Source: Kiloniellaceae bacterium
Lineage (GTDB): Bacteria > Pseudomonadota > Alphaproteobacteria > Kiloniellales > J153
Length of the DNA stretch: 64,000 nt
Assembly: GCA_021776175.1 (NCBI GenBank)
Contig: JAJFGJ010000024.1
Location: 1 to 64,000, forward strand
Direction of reading: 5' to 3'
Shown: positions 10,187 to 19,393 of the stretch, in pieces
Position numbering within the stretch: the first letter of the stretch is position 1
Layout of the letters: every line of letters starts with the position of its first letter
Translations under genes and position numbers: made by a program
Notes under the pieces: generated by a model
Database searches by the model: none
What the model saw: only the letters and a program-made list of their open reading frames with translations
Told to the model about the DNA's origin: nothing

Positions 10187-11383
10187 CTAGAACAACGATA
10201 CGTTTGGGCCGCTGTAACGGATCGTCATAAAAATGGCGTTCGATACGGCGCTATCGCCGCCATTGTCGAATTTCTGCCGGCGAAACCGGTAGCTTGTCGA
10301 AACCGCCCAGTCCGGAAGAAAGTTCCAAGAAATCGCCGGCTCGACCTGAAAAAACGTCCTCTCTCCCGTTCCGGATTGCTCGACAGAGTCTTGTTGGATG
10401 AAGTCGAAATCCAAGTCGAAGCCCACACTGCGGGTAAGATCACGCCGATAATTCGCGCTAACCGAGTTTCTCTCCTGAAGCTCACCGGTGCCACTCGGCT
10501 CCGCCGAGCGCTCGAAAGACAATCCGATCGTATCGCGCTCGCCCGGCTTCCAATCCAGGCCTCCCTCCAGGATAAAGCCGATACTCGTCTCGTCGCCCAA
10601 ACCTGGCCTATCCGACTGGACGATATTCCCGCCGGCGGAAATATCGAAGGAAAACCTCGGCGAAACCCGCCGATTCCAACTGGCGCGCACGCTCAAGATG
10701 TCGCTCGCCGCCTCGTCTGCCGATTCAGGGTCGAAGCGCGAATAATCGGCGAACAGACCAATTTCGTCTTGCCTTGAAAGGATGTGGCGGAACCCTCCAC
10801 CAACGCCATAGGATCGAAAATTGGACAGCTCCCCCGAATCGAAACTGACGTCTTCCGCATCGCCAAATACGTCGAGAAAATTCCGCTGCGAAATCTGATA
10901 GCTGTAGTTTGCATTTCCAGCAAAGGACTCACGTGTGGCGTCCTCGCTCAGATTACCCGTATCCTCGATCTCGCTGGTGCGCGCCGACTCCCGGTCGTAA
11001 CTGGCGCCGAATTCGATGGTGCTGCGCCGGGTTCGCGTTTCTATATCGGCCGTTACATGCTGGTCGATGGAGTCCAGATCTCCACCGCCATTTTGGCCCC
11101 CATCTCCATCGAAGACGTTGATGTCGAGGGCACCGCTGGCATTGATCGTGGTCCTGGGCAAGACCTTGCGTATCGCCAAGGCCGGCGAGGTGGTGAAGCC
11201 GAATACACTCTCCTCACCCTCGGTGGCCAGATTGGGGTTGTCGTCGTACTCCCCCGTCACGACCGCGCTGGCTTGACCCGACCAGCCATCGGCCCTGGCA
11301 ATCTGGGAGCCATAAGAAGTCGTAAGAATGAGGATCAGACTCACAATCGGCCTACCTAGCCATGTTGTCTTTCGGGGCGTCAT
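10187..11383 (-). CDS. Outer-membrane beta-barrel protein of the exopolysaccharide export operon
   Basis: The start at 11383 (MTPRKTTWLGRP...) gives a normal signal peptide ending near ARA-DGWSG. An upstream in-frame GTG at 11422 is possible but would put extra residues before it. The mature part has alternating beta-strand patterns, aromatic strand ends and the terminal phenylalanine (NVSLF) typical of BAM substrates. It resembles the TIGR03016/EpsL-like barrels associated with exosortase-linked exopolysaccharide loci, though similarity was judged only by eye. Its place between the wza-like and wzz-like genes suggests a role in polymer export or surface retention. Confidence 0.78.
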   Translation of the reverse strand: MTPRKTTWLGRPIVSLILILTTSYGSQIARADGWSGQASAVVTGEYDDNPNLATEGEESVFGFTTSPALAIRKVLPRTTINASGALDINVFDGDGGQNGGGDLDSIDQHVTADIETRTRRSTIEFGASYDRESARTSEIEDTGNLSEDATRESFAGNANYSYQISQRNFLDVFGDAEDVSFDSGELSNFRSYGVGGGFRHILSRQDEIGLFADYSRFDPESADEAASDILSVRASWNRRVSPRFSFDISAGGNIVQSDRPGLGDETSIGFILEGGLDWKPGERDTIGLSFERSAEPSGTGELQERNSVSANYRRDLTRSVGFDLDFDFIQQDSVEQSGTGERTFFQVEPAISWNFLPDWAVSTSYRFRRQKFDNGGDSAVSNAIFMTIRYSGPNVSLF

Positions 11384-11594
11384 ATATAGGAACGCAATTT
11401 TAATTATAGCTAATATTGGCACCTACCTGATTACCAAACCCTTTCGAGTAGTCACGAACGTTTGCGGCCGCGCTCTGCGTTGACGGGCCAAATCATGACC
11501 CAATGCCCTTCGTGCGAACATCCGCCCACCCCCTCAAGAACCTTAAAATCATCGCCGCCGGCGACCGCGGGCGTAAAGCCCCGATCTCCGCCCT

Positions 11595-12203
11595 CTAGAA
11601 GATACCACTGGCTGGCACAACAACCGTATCCCCACTTTGAAGCACGATGTTGCCCGAAACATCCCCGCCCGCCTGAACGTCCGAGTAGTCGAACGAGAAG
11701 GTTTCCTGCCCGCCCCCGTTGCGTCGCAGAATCACGATATCGCTCTCATCGGCGAATTCATTAAGCCCCCCCGCGAGACTCAGAGCCTGCAACACGTCAA
11801 GAGGCCTGCTTCCCACGATGGCGCCTGGATTGTTCACCTCGCCGATCACGAAGACTTGGTTGCCCTTGGTTTCCAAAACCGCGACCGTCAATGCTGGCGG
11901 GTCCTTATAAAATGACCCGGTTACCAGGCGATCTTTAAGCTCCTGCTCCACATCCGCGAGTGTCCTGCCCGCAACCTTGAGATGCCCGGCAAGAGGATAG
12001 GAAATCGTGCCATCCGGCAGGACGACGACCTCCCGGCGCATGTTTTCCTCTTTCCAAATCGAGATCTCAAGCACATCGCCGGGATTAAGGTGATAATCGT
12101 CCTGCGCCGCCAGTGCTGGGACAGCGGTGAACAGCACGGCTAAAATAATCGTTAATGCCCGCGACATGCTTTTATTTACAATCTTTTTCATGGAGTTAAC
12201 CAT
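11595..12203 (-). CDS. Polysaccharide export protein, Wza/EpsA type with SLBB domain
   Basis: A periplasmic/outer-membrane polysaccharide export protein. The open frame extends to a TTG at 12248, but the ATG at 12203 (GGGA just upstream) or at 12191 (MKKIVNKSMSRAL) gives a proper signal peptide ending ALA-AQDDY. No lipobox cysteine is seen, as in many alphaproteobacterial short Wza homologues. The Poly_export domain starts at YHLNPGDVLEISIW. An SLBB segment follows with VFVIGEVNNPGAI and ALSLAGGLNEFADE. It heads the four-gene export operon; 211 bp separate it from the barrel gene. Confidence 0.9.
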   Translation of the reverse strand: MVNSMKKIVNKSMSRALTIILAVLFTAVPALAAQDDYHLNPGDVLEISIWKEENMRREVVVLPDGTISYPLAGHLKVAGRTLADVEQELKDRLVTGSFYKDPPALTVAVLETKGNQVFVIGEVNNPGAIVGSRPLDVLQALSLAGGLNEFADESDIVILRRNGGGQETFSFDYSDVQAGGDVSGNIVLQSGDTVVVPASGIF

Positions 12204-13161
12204 TGTCCCATCGGGAGTTTCCCTGACAAGGGCGAAGATTACACTCAATCCAAGGCAAATTAAAGCGGGATTTATCTCAGTGCCACAGATAGTTAACAGT
12301 TGGAGGGACAGGCGGCTGATAGCTGCATGCTATATTAGCGGTTTAAGGACAAGAGGCCGCCCATGACAAGTGACGAGGTTGTATCCCCGCGCAATCGCGC
12401 GGCCGGTCAAGGTTGCGAGTAGAATGCGAACGACCGACCAGCCTAAAGCAGATAAGACACGGGTCTACATGCTGCGCTACGGTTGCCCACTCTTGAGTAG
12501 GGTCCAAGTTTTGATGGAAATTTGATTTGGATGGTGTCCTTGGCTTAAGGAAACGCAAGCGGACGCAGGCGGTCGGTGGTGTAGCAAGGGGGCACCATGT
12601 CGAGGAGGACACCGGCATCTGTGGGCACACGCTAAGCGCTTCATGACTTGATCGCGGACCATCTGTTGTCAGAATCCGGGCGCACGGAGCTTGTCATGCT
12701 TACGACGCGCCAGATTCTCAGAGGGGGGAGTCGCTGAGGACTCTTTCAAGGCTGAGATTGGTTGGCGGCTCTTCGCACAGGCCGAAGCCCCGCAGCCACC
12801 GCCGACTCGACCGGCGTCCCGATGTGAGTTTGACCGGCTCGGCGAAGAGCCGCGTTGTCGAAGAGAAGCTCTTTCTTGGATCCCGCGATACCTGCCGCAC
12901 CCTTTTCAGCATCGACCGGGACATTACCAAGGTTTCGAAAATTTCGGTAATGCCTTTCGATGAGAACGACAATGTTGGTCGAGGCGACAGCCATGGTAGG
13001 ATTTAATGCCCCGTTTGCGAACATCCTGCTAGATTGGAGATCAAATACTATACCATAATGTATCTCATGAGACTGGATTAAGAGAATTGAAAGCACTAAT
13101 ATTATATAATTAATGCCTGGATACTAGATTATCGAGAACTCAGCATGAAAAAAACCCGCCC
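12204..13161. other. 958-bp region without a convincing gene
   Basis: This separates two divergently read genes. Short open frames exist on both strands (for example 12691-12963 plus, 12746-13096 minus), but none has a recognisable family, clear ribosome-binding site or steady codon bias. At 12480-12630 the minus strand reads fragments such as YTTDRL that faintly recall an integrase C-terminus, too weak to call. The last 150 bp become strongly A/T-rich before the GT2 gene. It looks like a decayed or insertion-scarred junction. Confidence 0.5.
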
Positions 13162-14145
13162 ATGAACACTTCCAGTCATCCTTGCATAAGTATTGGTCTT
13201 CCTGTCTACAATGGAGAAGAGTTTCTAAGTGTAGCTCTAGAGTCGTTACTCAACCAAACTTTCAAAGATTTTGAGATCATAATTTCCGATAATTGCTCGA
13301 CTGACCAAACCGCAGAAATTTGCCAGGAATTTGCTGCACTGGATTCGCGCGTGATCTACCACATGAACGAGCGAAACCTCGGCGCCGCAGCCAATTTTAA
13401 CAGGGTCGTCGAGCTAGCCCGGGGTGAGTTTTTCGCCTGGGCCAACCACGACGACCTGTGGGGCAAGACGTATCTCGAGCACTGCTTAGAACATTTGGAA
13501 AACCACCCGTCCGCTGTCCTCACCTATGCAAGGTCCGCCTTAATCGACGAGGCTGGCAATCGCATCGCGCCCCTTCTTGATGGTCTCGACCTCACACAGC
13601 TTCACCCACACCAGCGCCTTAAATGTTACCACGACTTGTTCTGCACGATAGATAGGAAGAACACGTGGCATACCCGTGAGATCGAGGGGCTGTGGATCCC
13701 GGTCTACGGCCTTATCCGGTTAGATTACCTGCGAACAACGGGCCTGATTGGGCCCTATATCTCGTCCGATACCATCCTTATCGAGGAACTATTGATGAAG
13801 GGCGAATTCTTGGAAACGAACGAGTGCCTGTTCTTCAAGCGCGACCACCCGCAACGTTCGATGCGGTCGAGTGTCCCCTACGACAAGCGCATCGAGTGGT
13901 TCACAGGAGAGGCCGGTTCGAAACTTATGTTATTTCCGAGATGGCGGCTACTATGGGAGCGACTGAGGGCGACGAGACGCTCCACGCTTGACCGTTGGGA
14001 AGAAATAAGCTGCTACGCTGAAATGCTTTTTTTCTATGTCAGGCGACCATCTGAAGGCAAGGCGTTGATCAAGGAAACCCTGATAAACGCCGTGAGGATG
14101 CTTGGCATGGACTTCTTGAAAACGCGATTGCCGCAAAAATGGTAG
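13162..14145 (+). CDS. Glycosyltransferase family 2
   Basis: This 327-residue GT-A enzyme likely adds a sugar to the lipid-linked exopolysaccharide repeat unit on the cytoplasmic face. The N-terminus has ISIGLPVYNGEEFL and LLNQTFKDFEIIISDNCSTD, the GT2 nucleotide-sugar binding signature. The metal-binding region is WANHDDLWG (about 93-101), a DxD equivalent. A basic, amphipathic C-terminus is typical of membrane-associated GT2 enzymes. The 5' part and upstream DNA are noticeably richer in A/T than neighbouring genes, which suggests transfer. Donor and acceptor cannot be read from sequence. Confidence 0.9.
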   Translation: MNTSSHPCISIGLPVYNGEEFLSVALESLLNQTFKDFEIIISDNCSTDQTAEICQEFAALDSRVIYHMNERNLGAAANFNRVVELARGEFFAWANHDDLWGKTYLEHCLEHLENHPSAVLTYARSALIDEAGNRIAPLLDGLDLTQLHPHQRLKCYHDLFCTIDRKNTWHTREIEGLWIPVYGLIRLDYLRTTGLIGPYISSDTILIEELLMKGEFLETNECLFFKRDHPQRSMRSSVPYDKRIEWFTGEAGSKLMLFPRWRLLWERLRATRRSTLDRWEEISCYAEMLFFYVRRPSEGKALIKETLINAVRMLGMDFLKTRLPQKW

Positions 14146-14253
14146 CGGGACCCGTTTCAATAATGACAATACAAGCCCGACGAGTGGAGGCACTCCACTG
14201 CCGGGCGATGCCGAGCAAGGCCGACATGAACCGCGAACACCTTAGAACCTAGT

Positions 14254-15486
14254 ATGCCGGAACCAGGTAAACAAAACTACGCTGAAAGTAACCGCAAGAG
14301 GATAGCCATCCTCACGGCCGGGGACGCGCGCAACCCCCAATCCTGGTCCGGCACGCCGTTTTTCATGGGGCAGGCTCTCGAAAAATATATAGGCGAGACG
14401 CTCTATATCGGGCCCTTGTCCGCGTCGGCGCTTCCGTTACTTAAGATATATGGCAAGATGCTACGCCTGATACGGGGGCTGGACTATTCGCCCTATCATG
14501 CGACGCTCATCGCCAAGCAGTTTGCGTCGAGCGCGGCCAAAAAGGTAATCGAGGCGCGACCCGACGTGGTCTTTGCCCCGGCGGGCTCGTTCTTCGCATC
14601 GAGAATTCCGGCCAACGTTCCACTCGTCTATTCGTCCGATGCTAGCTTCCGACTGGTAGATGGTTATCATCCGCACTATCGTAATCTCTCGGCAAGCAGC
14701 AGGCGCGATGGCGAGCAATTGGAACGGTCGGTTATTGAGCGAGCCGATCTCAATCTGTATCCCTCGGAGTGGGCGGCGCGCTCAGCTATAGAAGATTATG
14801 GGGCGGACCCGGAGAAAGTACATGTCGTTCCATATGGTGCAAATCTAATCGACCCGCCTAGTCGCGAAAGCGTGTTGCAGCGGCGCGCGGCAAGAACATG
14901 CAAGCTGCTATTCATCGGCGTGAACTGGAAGGAAAAGGGGGCTGCCATCGCGGTGGAAGCCCTTCGGCACCTTCGCGGCACTGGGATCGATGCCGAGCTT
15001 ACGATTTGCGGCTGCATTCCGCCAACGCCTATCGAAGTAGAGGGGCTTACGGTGGTGCCGTTTCTAGACAAGAGAAACCCCGCCCAGTTCAATCGACTGA
15101 AGAACTATTATATGACATCCGACTTTTTTATTCTGCCGACGCGGGCCGATTGTTATGGAGTCGCCTTTTGCGAGGCCGCCGCCTACGGACTGCCAAGCAT
15201 TGGGACACTGACTGGGGGTGTCCCTAGCGTGGTTCGCGACGGAGAGAACGGCCATCTTTTACCGATCGAGGCGACTGGCCGGGACTATGCGTTGCTGATT
15301 GCCGAGATGTACCGCGACCCGGCCCGCTACGAATCGATGCGGTACAAGAGCCGGGATGCCTTCGAGCAACGCCTGAACTGGGACAACTGGGGACGCATGA
15401 CCGCGCAGTTGATAGAGGACCTAATGCTGCGCTGGGCAAGTAGCACGCAAGAAAAGCAGCTGGCGCGGCGTTTTGCGAAACCATGA
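14254..15486 (+). CDS. Glycosyltransferase family 4 (GT-B fold)
   Basis: This 410-residue enzyme has the two Rossmann halves of GT-B transferases. The C-terminal half shows LLFIGVNWKEKG, which marks the start of the second domain, and DCYGVAFCEAAAYGLPSIG. That matches the GT4 E-x7-E region, with the first acid as D. GGVPSVVRDGENGHLL follows as usual. It probably transfers a sugar to the repeat unit. Its stop overlaps the deacetylase start in ATGA, so the two are translationally coupled. Confidence 0.9.
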   Translation: MPEPGKQNYAESNRKRIAILTAGDARNPQSWSGTPFFMGQALEKYIGETLYIGPLSASALPLLKIYGKMLRLIRGLDYSPYHATLIAKQFASSAAKKVIEARPDVVFAPAGSFFASRIPANVPLVYSSDASFRLVDGYHPHYRNLSASSRRDGEQLERSVIERADLNLYPSEWAARSAIEDYGADPEKVHVVPYGANLIDPPSRESVLQRRAARTCKLLFIGVNWKEKGAAIAVEALRHLRGTGIDAELTICGCIPPTPIEVEGLTVVPFLDKRNPAQFNRLKNYYMTSDFFILPTRADCYGVAFCEAAAYGLPSIGTLTGGVPSVVRDGENGHLLPIEATGRDYALLIAEMYRDPARYESMRYKSRDAFEQRLNWDNWGRMTAQLIEDLMLRWASSTQEKQLARRFAKP

Positions 15487-16205
15487 TAGTGCTGAACTAT
15501 CATGAGCTGACTGATAGTTCCGTATCGAATCCCTGGTGTCTGAACCGAGACCTGTTCGACGCACATCTTGCAGCTTATTCGGACCGAATCATAACTCCGG
15601 CGGCTTTTTTAGCGCAGTGCGATGATCGCGAATCCGCGACCAGCTCCGAGGTTGTCTTGACATTTGATGACGGCTTCGAGTCCGATTATTCGCATGTTTT
15701 TGCAAACCACACGTCTCAATCCGGGATTCGTTTCGTATCGTTCATACCGGTAGAGCATGTTGGCCGGCCGGGGCGAATGACTTGGGCAATGATTGATGAA
15801 TTGAGCCGCCATGGCATCGTGATCGGCTCGCATGGCCTTGCACATATCGATCTGACCTCTGCGCCACGCGCCGTCATAGATAGGGAGTTACGTGTTTCCA
15901 AAAGCATTCTGGAAGATCGGCTTGGACGAGCTGTTGATCTCTTCGCATTCCCATATGGGAAATTTTCGAGACCAATCTGGGATCTCGCCTTGGAAGTGGG
16001 ATACACGCATCTCTTCACGATCCAGTTGGGCCATCACAATGGGTTTGAACCGTTCCTGTATTCACGGCTGTGCATCAAAAACACGATGGACGTTGATTAC
16101 ATACGCCGTCATGTCGAGGACCCGTGCCGGAATCGGGGTATGGGTTGGCGTATTAGCTCGCGTCTTGGTATCTATCCGGCACTGATGCGCTGGCGCTTTC
16201 GATAG
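15483..16205 (+). CDS. Polysaccharide deacetylase (NodB/CE4 family)
   Basis: This 240-residue CE4 enzyme should remove acetyl groups from N-acetylated sugars. Motif 1 is TFDDGFESDY, with the catalytic base and metal aspartate. Motif 2 is SHGLAHIDL, giving the H-x3-H metal pair. Motif 3 is FAFPYGKFS. No signal peptide is visible, so it could act on cytoplasmic lipid-linked intermediates like some PgaB/IcaB-like or PIG-L-like partners, or be exported another way. It overlaps the GT4 gene by 4 bp, which ties it to sugar assembly. Confidence 0.9.
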   Translation: MIVLNYHELTDSSVSNPWCLNRDLFDAHLAAYSDRIITPAAFLAQCDDRESATSSEVVLTFDDGFESDYSHVFANHTSQSGIRFVSFIPVEHVGRPGRMTWAMIDELSRHGIVIGSHGLAHIDLTSAPRAVIDRELRVSKSILEDRLGRAVDLFAFPYGKFSRPIWDLALEVGYTHLFTIQLGHHNGFEPFLYSRLCIKNTMDVDYIRRHVEDPCRNRGMGWRISSRLGIYPALMRWRFR

Positions 16206-16328
16206 GGTCGAACCGGCGCACGCACCCACCCCTCATTTGATCGTGAATCACCCGGGAAAGATGTCCGCCGGACTCTTGTCTGATGACCTAAGTCCACCAA
16301 TTTCTCCGTGGCAAGATCGGTTGACCGA

Positions 16329-17849
16329 TTAGCGCTGATTCTGGGCCTTTCGTTTCAAAAAGCGCGGCGGCCAAAATAATAATCGGTCTTCCGGAGTTAG
16401 CAGTTTCATCCAGATCAGGAAACATCCGCACAATATTCCAATCGCCATCAACATCAACTCGACGGCGACCGGAAGGTCCAGGCAGAGCAAAAACAGAATT
16501 GCCACGCACGGCACCACAATCATCCAAACTAGACGCGCCTGCGCCCCCAATTCAGGTAGCAGTCGTCTGGTGAGCATTGTAAGGACAATGGTGTCAAAGG
16601 CGGCGCGGACCAACCATATCAGTGCCGCGCCGACAATGCCCCACATCTCAGTCCACCACATCAGCAGGGCAAGATAAGGGATAAGTTCGGCGAGATGCAG
16701 CTTGGCAGTGAGGTCAGGACGACCTGCTGCTTGGACGAGAGCAAATGGCACGTATGCTACAGAGTTCAGCAAAACGCCAATGGCCATGATCTGCAACACG
16801 GGCGCGCTTCGAACAGCGAAGTCGGCGCCAAGCCATAGATCCAACAGCGGCTCGGCAAACCCGACAAGAAACACCGTGAGCGGGAATAGCAGCAAGAGAT
16901 TCGCGGCCATGCCACTATTGAACAGCCGAACCACGCGTTGACGGTCTTGCTGTAGAACCGTGGCGAATGCCGGGAACAGGACACCAACGATTGAAGACGG
17001 CACGATCCCCAGGCGCATCACGGCCTCATGCGGCGTAGCATAATAAGCAACCGCAGACATGGAAAGCATAGCGCCGATGACGAAACGGTCCAGGTATACC
17101 ATCAAAGGACCTATTACATTGGAGACCGTGATCCAGCCACCAAAACGCAGTAGCATAACCGCTTGTTTGCGCTTCCACAGTTGTCCGGCATTTGGAAATG
17201 GAGCGAGCCGTCGGCAGAACCATAACAGGACGCAGGCGTTAAGCACTCTGACGACAATTATTACAGCCACCACCAAGGAAAGATCTGGCAGCAGCGTGGC
17301 CACTAATACCTGACCAAGATTAGTGAGTGCAGAGAAGGGAATGCGGAGGCCGTTGATCAGCGGAAATTTCTGATAGCCAGCGAGCACCGCGGAAAGCCCC
17401 CCTGCCACGACGATCAGTGGCATCCCGACCGCCACCACGCGCAGGCAGGAAACCGCCTCTTGTTGATACAAATCAGGGACGGAAAGCAGTCCGCGAACCA
17501 GTGGGCCGGTTACACTAGCCAGTAGGAGGCCACCTAGCGCACCCAGGCTCACCATTATTGCTAAGCCTGACCAAATCAGGGACGGTATGTCTCGTTCCCG
17601 ACCGGCGCCAAGTCGGTCAGCCGTCATCTGAGTGAGCGCTCGGCCAAGGCCCAGATCGAGTAAACCGAAATATCCTATCAGCGCCCAAACCAGAAGAAGC
17701 ACGCCAAAGCGTTCGGCACCCAAGCCTCTGATGACGAAAGGAACGGCAGCGAGCGTGAATAGTACTGGCAACCCAGCCCCTACCAGGTTCCACAGAGTGT
17801 TTATCCCGATTCGGCGGCCGCCAATATTGAACCCATCATTGCCTGACAT
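16329..17849 (-). CDS. Polysaccharide flippase, Wzx/MOP superfamily
   Basis: A 506-residue integral membrane protein with about 12-14 hydrophobic helices. It opens with NTLWNLVGAGLPVLFTLAAV, the usual Wzx first helix, and continues with GLGRALTQMTADRLG. It should flip undecaprenyl-linked repeat units to the periplasm. It is convergent with the deacetylase gene across 123 bp and lies 47 bp after the methyltransferase gene on the same strand. A Wzx flippase fits the WbaP-type initiation and Wzz-type genes nearby; a Wzy polymerase was not found in the window. Confidence 0.9.
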   Translation of the reverse strand: MSGNDGFNIGGRRIGINTLWNLVGAGLPVLFTLAAVPFVIRGLGAERFGVLLLVWALIGYFGLLDLGLGRALTQMTADRLGAGRERDIPSLIWSGLAIMVSLGALGGLLLASVTGPLVRGLLSVPDLYQQEAVSCLRVVAVGMPLIVVAGGLSAVLAGYQKFPLINGLRIPFSALTNLGQVLVATLLPDLSLVVAVIIVVRVLNACVLLWFCRRLAPFPNAGQLWKRKQAVMLLRFGGWITVSNVIGPLMVYLDRFVIGAMLSMSAVAYYATPHEAVMRLGIVPSSIVGVLFPAFATVLQQDRQRVVRLFNSGMAANLLLLFPLTVFLVGFAEPLLDLWLGADFAVRSAPVLQIMAIGVLLNSVAYVPFALVQAAGRPDLTAKLHLAELIPYLALLMWWTEMWGIVGAALIWLVRAAFDTIVLTMLTRRLLPELGAQARLVWMIVVPCVAILFLLCLDLPVAVELMLMAIGILCGCFLIWMKLLTPEDRLLFWPPRFLKRKAQNQR

Positions 17850-17896
17850 GGATCATCCGCTTGCTCATCAAGAACACTCCGCACCACCCGGTAGCT

Positions 17897-18925
17897 TTAG
17901 CGTGCCGTAGCGAACAAAAAGCATTCTTCACCGCTATCGCGGTTAATTGAGTGATACCGTAGAGCCGCGAATTGAAAGATCAACCCGACGAATCGATCCC
18001 AAAAATCCGTTGGTTCGTAGAGGCCGCACCGTCCCTTTCGCGCAAGTTCTGAACTGCGCGCGGCGATTCGTTCGGCGTACGCGGCCGAGGTGCGTACTTT
18101 GGCATTGTCCAGTCCCACTTGTTGTGCGATCCGTTCTAAAGTACGCGGAAGGAACAGATGTAAGTGCCGCGGCGGCTCCAGGCCTCGCCAATTAGATTTG
18201 AACCAGCGATGCCCAAGGCTATCCATGTTCGGTGTCACCACAACTAGCGCTCCGCCTGGTACCAGGCGTGCAGCGACTTGACGCAAAGTTTCAACTGGGT
18301 TGGGGACATGCTCTATGACGTGGTTCATTATCACGACGTCGAACTCGCCAAGGGAGCTGGGCAAAGACTCGACAGGGCCGAGGTGCACACGCACACCATG
18401 GGTCTCCCTCGCGTGATCCACCGCTTTCGGATCTACATCCTGGCCAACGACTTCCCAGCCTAGTCCGACGAAGTGCGCCAGCAATTCGCCAGAGCCGCAT
18501 CCGATCTCGAGTAAGCGGCCGGGCGGCCGGTCGGCCAGGTACAATCCGTATGTTCGTTGCCTCGCGGATGATGTGCCAGAGAGGGTTAGAAAAGCGGAAT
18601 ACACAAATTCCAAAGGAAGACGGAGTACTCTCGTTCTCAAAGGGGTCTGTGTTGGACTCGAGGAAACCTTATCGCGACCCTGGTGCGTGTAGTACTGCTC
18701 ATAAAGTAGCGGCAGATCCGCGTCAATCGGTTGGGGATCCAGCCAGACGTGCCGACAGTCCGTATTTGTGCAGCGCCGGTGGTTCCAAATGCCCGGCACA
18801 TCGAACAACGCGTCTTTCAGTCCCTCATAAAGCACATCGCCAGAAGCACTGCACAGTGGGCAATACGGGTAGTCTTCGGTTCGTATGGTCGGCATTTTGG
18901 CGCTTATGTTCACAATATAATCCAT
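17897..18925 (-). CDS. Class I SAM-dependent methyltransferase with N-terminal zinc-finger-like motif
   Basis: This 342-residue protein begins with YCPLC and C-T-N-T-D-C cysteine pairs (about 20-60), a zinc-ribbon seen in sugar and natural-product methyltransferases. The Rossmann core has LLEIGCGSGELLAHF (motif I), VVGQDVDPKAV, FDVVIMNHVIEHVPNP and GGALVVVTPN. It probably methylates a sugar of the exopolysaccharide. A later in-frame ATG (residue 11) could be the true start. It is followed 47 bp later by the flippase gene. Confidence 0.86.
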   Translation of the reverse strand: MDYIVNISAKMPTIRTEDYPYCPLCSASGDVLYEGLKDALFDVPGIWNHRRCTNTDCRHVWLDPQPIDADLPLLYEQYYTHQGRDKVSSSPTQTPLRTRVLRLPLEFVYSAFLTLSGTSSARQRTYGLYLADRPPGRLLEIGCGSGELLAHFVGLGWEVVGQDVDPKAVDHARETHGVRVHLGPVESLPSSLGEFDVVIMNHVIEHVPNPVETLRQVAARLVPGGALVVVTPNMDSLGHRWFKSNWRGLEPPRHLHLFLPRTLERIAQQVGLDNAKVRTSAAYAERIAARSSELARKGRCGLYEPTDFWDRFVGLIFQFAALRYHSINRDSGEECFLFATAR

Positions 18926-19393
18926 TGACGATAACTGGAATTGCCGGACGATAGTGTTTCTGCCTGAGAGTGAGTAGAGCGAGTATTATCAATGGGAGAA
19001 TACTCCGTTCAAGTAGACAAACTGTCAACAAAATCCATTTTTTCCCGGTATACCTTGCCCGTTGTAGAGAGAAATATCCCAATTATTGGGCGGCTGAGCA
19101 GCACTTGCTTGACGGTATCCGACGGTGGCAATCAAGTTGCCAGTTGCGCCTCCGCTCTTATCGAGACACGCCCAGATGAGGGCGGGTCGAATCGATGATA
19201 AACCTCCCGCAGCGTCAGTTCATCGAGCGCCGAATGGAGAAATCTCGGCTTGGTGATACTCAACCTACTGGAAGATCCCAATACGCGCCTTGAAGTCGGC
19301 TTCGAATCCCTCTCCGGCAGGGAGGATTCTATACCGGGCCCGCTCCATCGCTGGAAAGTGCCCTATGGAGGGTTCGCCGTCACCGGATCCCGG
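18926..19393. other. 468-bp intergenic region with two short unassigned open frames
   Basis: Two plus-strand frames stand out. One is 18992-19198 (68 codons, begins MGEYSVQVDKL). The other is an ATG-less frame from 19202 to about 19411 (reads LEDPNTRLEVGFESLSG), which runs into the 3' end of the transferase gene. The second has a protein-like composition and may be a gene remnant. Neither is recognised, and neither has a clear ribosome-binding site. Confidence 0.4.

Noticed and set aside
10784..11359. Plus-strand open frame opposite the outer-membrane barrel gene
   Set aside because: No recognised domain or ribosome-binding site. The minus-strand protein has a signal peptide and beta-barrel pattern.
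12343..12662. Possible transposase or integrase fragment on the minus strand
   Set aside because: Only a few residues (YTTDRL and nearby) look familiar, and frames are broken. Not enough to assign a family.
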